From NCBI GenBank assembly GCA_910585725.1, contig CAJUFA010000015.1, positions 19,928 to 83,927 on the forward strand: 64,000 nt of DNA. The letters run 5' to 3'. Of the stretch, positions 52,585 to 59,355 are shown piece after piece. Source of the DNA: an uncultured Dorea sp. (lineage in GTDB: Bacteria > Bacillota > Clostridia > Lachnospirales > Lachnospiraceae). Position 1 is the first letter of the stretch, and every line of letters starts with the position of its first letter. A program made the translations under genes and the position numbers. The notes beneath the pieces are model-generated. The model searched no databases. It was not told the origin of the DNA and saw nothing but the letters and a program-made list of their open reading frames with translations.

Positions 52585-53094
52585 ATGAATACAGAGGAAA
52601 GAAACAGAGACAGGAAGGAAGAAGGGAAAAAGAACAGAAGGGCGGAAGAATCGGTAGTTGAGACGGTTCATATAGTCAGACCAAACCATTTAAACGGGGC
52701 GGAGCGTCTTTTTGGAGGTATCCTGATGCAATGGATCGACGAGGTGGCGGCCCTTGCGGCAAAACGTCACACTCATAGAAACGTAATTACTGCATCCGTA
52801 GATAATCTTAGTTTTTTAAAGGGCGCGTACCAGAAGGATGTGATTGTCATACGGGGAAAGGTAACTTATGTGGGACGGACATCCATGGAAGTTAAAGTAG
52901 ATTCTTATGTAGAGAATATAGACGGGGATAGAATTCTGATCAACCGGGCGTTTTTTACCATGGTAGCGCTGGACGACTATGACAGGCCGGTGGAGGTGCC
53001 GGGATTAGAGCTTGTGACAGAAGAAGAGAGGCAGGATTGGGAGAAGGCGAAGCAGAGGCGAGAGATGCGGATACGATGTAAAGAAGATTTTTAA
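52585..53094 (+). CDS. Hot-dog fold acyl-CoA thioesterase
   Basis: A 169-residue protein with a charged N-terminal 25 residues, then HIVRPNHLNGAERLFGGILM, WIDEVAALAAKRH with the catalytic Asp/Glu helix, VITASVDNLSFLKGAY and VTYVGRTSMEVKVDSYVENI. This is the YciA/BFIT-type thioesterase pattern. It should hydrolyse short- to medium-chain acyl-CoAs. The AGAAGGAG ribosome site is clear. Confidence 0.87.
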   Translation: MNTEERNRDRKEEGKKNRRAEESVVETVHIVRPNHLNGAERLFGGILMQWIDEVAALAAKRHTHRNVITASVDNLSFLKGAYQKDVIVIRGKVTYVGRTSMEVKVDSYVENIDGDRILINRAFFTMVALDDYDRPVEVPGLELVTEEERQDWEKAKQRREMRIRCKEDF

Positions 53095-53101
53095 AATTCT
53101 A

Positions 53102-53130
53102 TGCAACCGAATGGGGAAGCGATGCGTCTA
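53102..53130 (+). promoter_or_regulatory. ECF-type promoter upstream of the sigma factor gene
   Basis: TGCAACC (53102-53108) and CGTCTA (53125-53130) are 16 bp apart, matching the AAC / CGTC logic of ECF sigma promoters. It probably provides autoregulation of the downstream ECF sigma gene. A perfect 10-bp inverted repeat (GCACATAAAC at 53157-53166, GTTTATGTGC at 53181-53190) lies in the predicted 5' UTR. Confidence 0.65.
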
Positions 53131-53216
53131 ATAAGTGTAATTCATTTTCATGAACCGCACATAAACGGTGGAAGACGGTCGTTTATGTGCCTGGACAGCA
53201 GAAAGGAGGAGGGCGC

Positions 53217-53711
53217 ATGGATGTTTTGCTTGTGAAGCGTGCACAGAGAGGAGATGCAGAAGCATTTGTGAGCTTGATTGAGAAGTATAAGACGGCGCTT
53301 TATAAGGCGGCAAAGAGTTATCTGAGCAGTGAAGAAGATATTGCGGACGTCATGCAGGATACGGTGCTCGCGGCATATGAACATATGAGAGAACTTAAAA
53401 GCGCGTCGTATTTTAAGACCTGGCTTACCAGGATATTGATCAATCAGTGTAAGGATTTTCTGAGACAAAAGAAACGCTATGTAGTATCGGACGAGATTAT
53501 GGAGACGGCGGGCGCGGCGCCGGGGAATGACAGGGAGTTCTATGAATTAATTAAAGAGCTGCCGGAGGATTCCCGTATGATATTTTTATTGTATTACGGC
53601 GAAGGATTTAAGACGAACGAGATCGCGCAGATACTGGATATGAATGAAAATACGGTAAAGAGCAGACTAAAAAGGGGAAGGGATAAGCTGAGACAGGCGC
53701 TGTGTTATTAG
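53217..53711 (+). CDS. ECF-type RNA polymerase sigma factor
   Basis: A 164-residue sigma factor starting at ATG 53217 with AAAGGAGG upstream. It has region 2 (DAEAFVSLIEKYKTALYKAA, EEDIADVMQDTVLAAYEHM, FKTWLTRILINQCKDFLR) and region 4 (LPEDSRMIFLLYYGEGFKTN, IAQILDMNENTVKSRLKRGR). It pairs with the following DUF4179 membrane protein, the usual anti-sigma partner. The inducing signal is unknown. Confidence 0.93.
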   Translation: MDVLLVKRAQRGDAEAFVSLIEKYKTALYKAAKSYLSSEEDIADVMQDTVLAAYEHMRELKSASYFKTWLTRILINQCKDFLRQKKRYVVSDEIMETAGAAPGNDREFYELIKELPEDSRMIFLLYYGEGFKTNEIAQILDMNENTVKSRLKRGRDKLRQALCY

Positions 53712-53801
53712 ACGAATTAATTTTGAGTCAGCTTAACGCAGGTCAGACCATATGTTTTGAGAGAGTTGGATTCAGAGAATATTAGGCAGGAGGTATCAGA
53801 T

Positions 53802-54944
53802 ATGAGAGAAGCAGAAAAAAAGATGAGCGATATTTTAAGTCAGGACGTCCAGGTACCGGACGTGGTGAACAAGAGGCTTCAGGATACGTATGAGATCATA
53901 AAGAGACGGCAGGAGGTTACAGGGCGGAAGCATTCTTATAAGAAAAACCTGCGTGTGGCGGCAGCAGCCGCGCTGATCGTCTGCTGTGCGGTGCCGAGCG
54001 CGGTGTATGCGTCGGTAAAGAGCGGATTTTTCGAGGGAATGTTCGGAAATACGACGAAGAAATCCACAGGCGTGATCCACAGGGAGATTGACGACGGAAA
54101 GGGAGGCAAAGTTGCCGTGGATATTCCTTCAAAAGAATATGTGGCGGTAGACGAGGCGAAGGCGGAAGAATTGATCGGGCAGTGGGTCATGGATGAACCT
54201 GTCGTGAAGAAGATAGGGGAGCATACGCTGACTATAGAGAGCTTTGCCTATGATAAGAACGGGGCGTTGCTTTATTTTACTTTGGAGCGCGAAGGCGGAG
54301 TGAAAGCTCTGGCAGGCGATGCGGATACTAATCTGACCAAGGGAGCGGTATTTACGGATGACGCTGATTTTTACTTCTACGTTAACTGCGGGGAAGATAT
54401 AGTTGCCAGTGAAAATATTTACATTGATATGGAGAAGAGTACGGAGGATATGCTGTATTGTTCGGAATATATTGTATGGCCGGAAAGACTGGGAGAGGGC
54501 GATGTGCCGCAGATTTCTGTCGAGGAATATCCCTGCACGCGGGGAGAACTATACGCTATGTCTGAAGAAGAATACCAGGAGAATTCCGCAAAGATTAAGA
54601 CAGAGACACTGACATTGACGGATAAAGGGCAGATCCCGGTTATGAATATTGATATGGGTGAGGATGGATATCTGGAATATTCACCGGTGTCGGTCAGCGT
54701 AGATATGTCGAAAGGTATGGGGCTTTCCGAAGAAGAGGCGCAGGACCCATATTATCTAGAGCGTCTGGAAATTAAGTACAAGGACGGAAGCAGTTATATC
54801 ATATTCGATAAGGAACAGAATATCGCTAACAGCGGATATGTGCTGGGCGCAGACGTGTGGTATAAGACGGTGTTTAACCGATTGGTTGATACGGACGAGA
54901 TATCAGAAATAATTGTGAATGATGTGAGCTTTCCTATAGGATAG
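53802..54944 (+). CDS. DUF4179-domain membrane protein, probable anti-sigma factor
   Basis: A 380-residue protein from ATG 53802 with AGGAGG 8 nt upstream. The cytoplasmic N-terminus (1-45) would bind the sigma factor. Residues about 50-68 are the membrane helix (VAAAAALIVCCAVPSAVYAS). The DUF4179 and immunoglobulin-like parts follow outside the cell (SGFFEGMFGNTTKK, HTLTIESFAYDKNGALLYFT). Genes of this type sit just downstream of ECF sigma genes in Clostridia and Bacilli. The anti-sigma role is inferred from that arrangement. Confidence 0.82.
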   Translation: MREAEKKMSDILSQDVQVPDVVNKRLQDTYEIIKRRQEVTGRKHSYKKNLRVAAAAALIVCCAVPSAVYASVKSGFFEGMFGNTTKKSTGVIHREIDDGKGGKVAVDIPSKEYVAVDEAKAEELIGQWVMDEPVVKKIGEHTLTIESFAYDKNGALLYFTLEREGGVKALAGDADTNLTKGAVFTDDADFYFYVNCGEDIVASENIYIDMEKSTEDMLYCSEYIVWPERLGEGDVPQISVEEYPCTRGELYAMSEEEYQENSAKIKTETLTLTDKGQIPVMNIDMGEDGYLEYSPVSVSVDMSKGMGLSEEEAQDPYYLERLEIKYKDGSSYIIFDKEQNIANSGYVLGADVWYKTVFNRLVDTDEISEIIVNDVSFPIG

Positions 54945-54966
54945 CGTTCAGATTCCGGATCGGATT

Positions 54967-55042
54967 CTGTACCGGTACAGATGCAAGAACCTGCTGTCAA
55001 AAAGTTTTTTGACTTGATATTTTTAGACAGATACATTATTAT
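54967..55042 (+). promoter_or_regulatory. nfnAB promoter region with palindromes
   Basis: The promoter is TTGATA (55014-55019), 17 bp, TATTAT (55037-55042). Upstream are a perfect 14-bp palindrome CTGTACCGGTACAG (54967-54980) and a near-perfect GTCAAAAAGTTTTTTGAC (54996-55013) abutting the -35. Either could be an operator, or part of a terminator for the preceding gene. Confidence 0.55.
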
Positions 55043-55075
55043 GATAAGAGTATAAATTATTAGGAGGAACGTAAG

Positions 55076-55963
55076 ATGTACAAGATATTGAAAGCCGAAA
55101 AACTGGCTGATAAGATTTATCTTATGGATGTAGAAGCACCCCGTGTAGCCAGGCATTGTGAGCCGGGACAGTTTGTGATCGTGAAGATGGACGAGAAGGG
55201 TGAGAGAATTCCGCTTACCATCTGTGATTATGACAGAGAAGCCGGAACCATCACTATCGTGTTCCAGGAGATAGGGGCGTCTACCATGAAGATGTCTGGG
55301 ATGAAAGCAGGAGATTATTTCCGCGACTTCATCGGTCCGCTGGGACGTCCGTCTGAATTCGTAGAGGAAGATATCGAGACCCTGAAGAATAAGAAGATGC
55401 TCTTCGTAGCCGGCGGCGTTGGGGCGGCTCCGGTATATCCCCAGGTGAAGTGGCTTAAGGAACATGGAATCGATGTGGATGTAATCGTTGGTTCTAAGAC
55501 GAAAGATATGCTGATTCTTGAGAAGGAAATGGAAGATGTCGCCGGGAATTATTATCCTTGTACAGATGATGGTACATACGGTCATGCCGGTATGGTTACG
55601 ACCAAAATTGAAAAATTAGTAGAAGAGGGTAATAAGTACGACGTCTGTGTGGCGATCGGACCGATGATTATGATGAAGTTCACCTGCCTTCTTACCAAGA
55701 AGCTTGAGATTCCGACGATTGTCAGCATGAATCCTATTATGGTTGACGGAACCGGTATGTGCGGCGCATGCCGTGTGATCGTGGGCGGCGAAGTGAAGTT
55801 TGCATGTGTTGACGGGCCTGAGTTCGACGGACATCTGGTTGATTTTGACAACGCGATGAAGAGACAGCAGATGTATAAGACAGAAGAGGGACGTGCGATT
55901 CTGAAAGTACAAGAAGGCGACACCCATCACGGTGGATGCGGCAATTGCGGAGGTGACAACTAA
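55076..55963 (+). CDS. nfnA: NADH-dependent ferredoxin:NADP+ oxidoreductase, small subunit
   Basis: A 295-residue FNR-like protein with the FAD-binding segment RIPLTICDYDREAGTITIVF, the NAD-binding FVAGGVGAAPVYPQVKWL and a C-terminal [2Fe-2S] site (GTGMCGACRVIVGGEVKFAC). It matches NfnA and the sulfide-dehydrogenase/DHO-dehydrogenase electron-transfer family. With the next gene it should form the electron-bifurcating NfnAB complex that couples NADH and reduced ferredoxin to NADPH formation. The tail is Gly/His/Cys-rich (HHGGCGNCGGDN). Confidence 0.92.
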   Translation: MYKILKAEKLADKIYLMDVEAPRVARHCEPGQFVIVKMDEKGERIPLTICDYDREAGTITIVFQEIGASTMKMSGMKAGDYFRDFIGPLGRPSEFVEEDIETLKNKKMLFVAGGVGAAPVYPQVKWLKEHGIDVDVIVGSKTKDMLILEKEMEDVAGNYYPCTDDGTYGHAGMVTTKIEKLVEEGNKYDVCVAIGPMIMMKFTCLLTKKLEIPTIVSMNPIMVDGTGMCGACRVIVGGEVKFACVDGPEFDGHLVDFDNAMKRQQMYKTEEGRAILKVQEGDTHHGGCGNCGGDN

Positions 55964-57351
55964 TGGCTGATGTATTAAAGAGAGTTCCTGTGAGAGAACA
56001 GGATGCGAAGGAAAGAGCGACAAACTTCGATGAAGTGTGTTACGGATATAATAAAGAAGAGGCAATGGAAGAAGCGACCCGTTGTCTGAATTGTAAAAAC
56101 GCTAAATGTATCGAGGGATGTCCGGTAGCGATTAATATCCCCGGATTTATTTCTCAGGTGAAAGAAGGGAACATCGAGGAAGCCTATAAAGTAATCGGCG
56201 AGTCATCCGCGCTTCCGGCAATCTGCGGCCGTGTATGTCCTCAGGAGTCCCAGTGCGAGTGTAAGTGTATCCGTGGAATCAAGGGCGAGCCGGTATCCAT
56301 CGGTAAGCTTGAAAGATTCGTTGCGGATTATGCACTGGAGCATGATATTAAGCCTGTAAAAGCCGAGAAAACCAACGGACATAAGGTTGCGGTTATAGGT
56401 TCCGGTCCCTCTGGTCTTACCTGTGCGGGAGATCTGGCGAAATTAGGCTATGAAGTGACTGTCTTCGAAGCTCTTCATGAGCTTGGCGGCGTGCTTGTAT
56501 ATGGTATTCCTGAGTTCCGTCTTCCGAAGCACAAAGTCGTAAAGAAAGAGATCGAGAAAGTAAAAGAATTGGGCGTCAAATTCGAGACAAACGTAGTAAT
56601 CGGAAAGTCCACTACCATCGACCAGTTGATGGAAGAAGAGGATTTCGAAGCGGTATTCATCGGCTCCGGAGCAGGTCTTCCGATGTTCATGGGAATCCCG
56701 GGCGAGACGGCGAACGGCGTATTCTCTGCTAATGAGTATCTGACGAGAAGCAATCTGATGAAGGCGTTCGACGATTCTTATGATACGCCGATCGTGGCCG
56801 GAAAGAAAGTTGCCGTAGTCGGCGGCGGTAACGTGGCGATGGACGCTGCAAGAACGGCTCTTCGTCTCGGCGCGGAGGTTCATATCGTATATCGCCGTAG
56901 TGAAGCAGAGCTTCCTGCCAGAGTAGAAGAAGTACATCATGCGAAGGAAGAGGGCGTGATCTTCGATCTGCTGACGAATCCGAAGGAGATCCTCGTAGAC
57001 GATAACGGATGGGTGAAGGGCATGAAGGTGATCAAGATGGAGCTTGGCGAGCCTGACGCTTCCGGAAGAAGACGTCCGGTAGAGGTTCCTGGTTCCGAAT
57101 ATGAGATTGAGCTTGATACAGTCATCATGTCTCTTGGAACATCTCCAAATCCGTTGATCGCATCCACGACCAAGGGTCTTGAGACGAACCGGAGAAAATG
57201 TATCGTTGCAGAGGAAGAGAACGGACAGACTTCTAAGGCAGCGGTATTCGCGGGCGGCGACGCCGTGACGGGAGCGGCGACGGTAATTCTGGCTATGGGA
57301 GCAGGTAAGGCCGGCGCAAAGGGAATTCATGAGTTATTAAGTAAAAAATAA
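55963..57351 (+). CDS. nfnB: NADH-dependent ferredoxin:NADP+ oxidoreductase, large subunit (GltD-like)
   Basis: A 462-residue flavoprotein. Two [4Fe-4S] clusters are marked by RCLNCKNAKCIEGCPV and ICGRVCPQESQCECKC in the first 110 residues. FAD and NADPH sites are VAVIGSGPSGLTCAGDLAKL and VAVVGGGNVAMDAARTALRL. It resembles the glutamate synthase small subunit, but no large gltB subunit is present and nfnA overlaps it by one base (TAATG), so NfnB is the better name. Confidence 0.92.
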   Translation: MADVLKRVPVREQDAKERATNFDEVCYGYNKEEAMEEATRCLNCKNAKCIEGCPVAINIPGFISQVKEGNIEEAYKVIGESSALPAICGRVCPQESQCECKCIRGIKGEPVSIGKLERFVADYALEHDIKPVKAEKTNGHKVAVIGSGPSGLTCAGDLAKLGYEVTVFEALHELGGVLVYGIPEFRLPKHKVVKKEIEKVKELGVKFETNVVIGKSTTIDQLMEEEDFEAVFIGSGAGLPMFMGIPGETANGVFSANEYLTRSNLMKAFDDSYDTPIVAGKKVAVVGGGNVAMDAARTALRLGAEVHIVYRRSEAELPARVEEVHHAKEEGVIFDLLTNPKEILVDDNGWVKGMKVIKMELGEPDASGRRRPVEVPGSEYEIELDTVIMSLGTSPNPLIASTTKGLETNRRKCIVAEEENGQTSKAAVFAGGDAVTGAATVILAMGAGKAGAKGIHELLSKK

Positions 57352-57364
57352 AGTGAGACAGGAG

Positions 57365-57402
57365 CAAGGGACGCGGCAGATTCTGCCTGCGTCCCTTGTT
57401 TT
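57365..57402 (+). terminator. Intrinsic terminator of nfnAB
   Basis: CAAGGGACGC (57365-57374) pairs with GCGTCCCTTG (57389-57398), with an inner GGCAGA/TCTGCC continuation, then TTTT. Confidence 0.9.
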
Positions 57403-57600
57403 AAGGAATCTTGCAGTCATCGTATATACATTCATGTTCAGGGGAGCTAATTAAAATAACGTAAAATAGTGCGTAGAGCCTATGACTTGCCGGAAATTTA
57501 TGTTATACTTTCTGCTATTGAAAAAGAAGGGGTCTTGGAAGGAGCTTTGTTTGCAGTTAGACACAGGGGAGCGCTTCATGAGATCAGAAGGAGAGTTAGT

Positions 57601-58377
57601 ATGATGATTTTTTGGGGACTTATGATTCCTTTTATAGGTACGACATTAGGAGCGGCTTGCGTACTTTTCATGAGAAACGAATTGAAGCCTTTGATACAGA
57701 AGGCGCTTCTGGGATTTGCGGCGGGCGTTATGGTAGCGGCATCCGTATGGTCATTATTGATACCGGCGATGGATATGTCGGAACAGATGGGCAAATTTGC
57801 CTTTGTTCCTGCGGCGGTGGGATTTGTTTTGGGGATTGTATTTCTGCTGCTGCTTGACCGGGCGATACCCCATATGCATGTCGGTTCCGACGAGATTGAG
57901 GGACCAAGGTGCGTACTGAATAAATCGACGATGCTTGTGCTGGCGGTTACAATTCATAATATACCGGAGGGTATCTCCAGCGGCGCCGTCTTTGCAGGAC
58001 TTCTGACGGGAAATGCGGATGTGACGGCTACAGGAGCGTTCGCACTGGCGATCGGAATTGCCGTGCAGAACCTTCCGGAGGGATTTATCGTGTCTCTGCC
58101 CATACGCAGCGAGGGAAAAGGGCGTGGAAGAGCATTTTTGTACGGATCTATGTCAGGGATTGTAGAGCCCATTGCAGGCGGGATTACGGTGCTGCTTGCC
58201 GCGTATATTACACCGATTCTGCCGTATATGCTTGCATTTGCAGCGGGGGCAATGATTTATGTGGTTGTGGAGGAACTGGTGCCGGAGTCGGCGGAAGGAG
58301 AGCACAGCAATATCGGGACGCTGGGTTTTGCAGCGGGTTTTGTGCTGATGATGATACTGGATGTTGCATTGGGATAA
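57601..58377 (+). CDS. ZIP-family divalent metal transporter
   Basis: A 258-residue, eight-helix protein from ATG 57601 (AAGGAG upstream); an earlier in-frame start at 57469 lacks a ribosome site. The ZIP metal-binding helices carry VTIHNIPEGISSG (helix IV) and AVQNLPEGFIVSLP (helix V, where Gln-Asn replaces the first His). VVEELVPES is near the end. It should import Zn2+, Fe2+ or a similar ion; specificity is not readable. Confidence 0.88.
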   Translation: MMIFWGLMIPFIGTTLGAACVLFMRNELKPLIQKALLGFAAGVMVAASVWSLLIPAMDMSEQMGKFAFVPAAVGFVLGIVFLLLLDRAIPHMHVGSDEIEGPRCVLNKSTMLVLAVTIHNIPEGISSGAVFAGLLTGNADVTATGAFALAIGIAVQNLPEGFIVSLPIRSEGKGRGRAFLYGSMSGIVEPIAGGITVLLAAYITPILPYMLAFAAGAMIYVVVEELVPESAEGEHSNIGTLGFAAGFVLMMILDVALG

Positions 58378-58398
58378 CAGAAAGGAAGTTCTGAAGTT

Positions 58399-58878
58399 AT
58401 GAAGATTACACTGGTAACAGTGGGAAAGATGAAAGAGAAGTATCTGCGGGACGCCGTCGCGGAATACGCCAAGCGTCTGGGCAAATATTGCAAACTTGAA
58501 GTCATAGAGACGGCAGATGAGAAGACGCCGGATCATGCCAGTGATACTGTGGAGGAGACGATACGGGCGAAGGAAGCGGAGAGGATTTTGAGATATATTC
58601 GGGAGGATGCTTTTGTGATTACTCTTGAGATTCCAGGGAAGCAGCTGTCGTCAGAGGAACTGGCAAAGAAGATTGAAACCCTCGGCGTGCAGGGGAAGAG
58701 CCATATTATCTTCGTGATCGGCGGGTCGATCGGGCTTGGGAAGGAAGTGTTGGAGAGATCAGATTTTGCCCTCAGTTTTTCAAAAATGACATTTCCTCAC
58801 CAGCTGATGCGGGTGATTTTGCTGGAGCAGGTATATAGAAGTTTTCGTATTATCAATGGTGAACCATATCATAAGTAA
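58399..58878 (+). CDS. rlmH: 23S rRNA (pseudouridine(1915)-N3)-methyltransferase
   Basis: A 159-residue SPOUT methyltransferase with ITLVTVGKMKEKYLRDAVAE at the N-terminus and the SAM-binding knot IIFVIGGSIGLGKEVLERSD followed by MTFPHQLMRVILLEQVYRSF. The length and C-terminal RIINGEPYHK are typical of RlmH. It is the last clearly core gene before the accessory segment. Confidence 0.97.
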   Translation: MKITLVTVGKMKEKYLRDAVAEYAKRLGKYCKLEVIETADEKTPDHASDTVEETIRAKEAERILRYIREDAFVITLEIPGKQLSSEELAKKIETLGVQGKSHIIFVIGGSIGLGKEVLERSDFALSFSKMTFPHQLMRVILLEQVYRSFRIINGEPYHK

Positions 58879-58933
58879 AGGTGGAAGGGAACGGATGTTC
58901 TTGAGGGCAAAAGAGAATAAGAGTTGTATTTGT

Positions 58934-58966
58934 ACCCCCAAGGGAGTTTGCATCTTCCATGGGGGT
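58934..58966 (+). other. Hairpin after rlmH in a long non-coding stretch
   Basis: ACCCCCA (58934-58940) and TGGGGGT (58960-58966) can pair around a 19-nt loop. No T-run follows, so termination is doubtful. The stretch 58879-59355 holds no gene; its other contents are listed separately. Confidence 0.35.
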
Positions 58967-59077
58967 TGATTATGACTTATAACAACTTAACAAATGATTT
59001 GTATGACTGGCATGATAATACATTCAAGATGTATATTCAAAAAAGAAAATGTTTTTGATGTAATTTGAGGCATTTTA

Positions 59078-59086
59078 TGCTACAAT
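59078..59086 (+). promoter_or_regulatory. Extended -10 promoter upstream of the EIIC-MCP gene
   Basis: TGC-TACAAT at 59078-59086 is an extended -10 element; no strong -35 is needed for such promoters. Transcription would begin near 59093 and pass through the inverted-repeat segment. Nearby, ATTCA...GAGTAG (about 59105-59128) can pair with CTGCTC-TGAAT (59149-59159), so the leader may be structured. Confidence 0.45.
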
Positions 59087-59170
59087 TCTTAAGGAAAATA
59101 TCAGATTCAAAGCAAACAAAAAGAGTAGCCTTATACAAAAGATAAAACTGCTCTGAATGTGATCCTTTCC

Positions 59171-59312
59171 AATTGTACCAAGCCGCGGACGGATCAGCGA
59201 GTAAGTGTATGGGGATAGCATCCTTTTCCTTTGATTAAATTGCTACTATTTTAGAAAAGTGGTAATTTCACATACTTAGGGCTAGCCGTCGCGCTAGCGG
59301 CTTGGTACAATT
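59171..59312. repeat. Perfect 16-bp inverted repeat flanking 110 bp
   Basis: AATTGTACCAAGCCGC (59171-59186) is repeated in exact inverse as GCGGCTTGGTACAATT (59297-59312). The 110-bp interior carries a possible promoter in the present orientation (TTGCTA at 59240-59245, 17 bp, TAATTT at 59263-59268) and a GCTAGC...GCTAGC pair near the right end. No target-site duplication flanks it. The size and position just upstream of a gene fit an invertible promoter, but a MITE or an RNA stem would look the same. Confidence 0.8.
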
Positions 59313-59355
59313 TGTATTAAATATACAATATAAGATTCTATTAGGAGGAATGACC

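Noticed and set aside
54794..55585. A 263-codon minus-strand open frame
   Set aside because: It spans the end of the DUF4179 gene, the nfnAB promoter and nfnA, so it is a shadow; no promoter or ribosome site was found for it.
59171..59312. A BglG/LicT-type antiterminator site before the EIIC gene
   Set aside because: The context is tempting, but no RAT-like consensus or overlapping terminator was found; the inverted repeat is too far apart for that mechanism.
59302..59355. An ATG at 59302 inside the right inverted repeat as the start of the EIIC fusion
   Set aside because: It has no ribosome site; AGGAGG at 59343-59348 points to ATG 59356, and EIIC proteins begin at MESILQ-like sequence.
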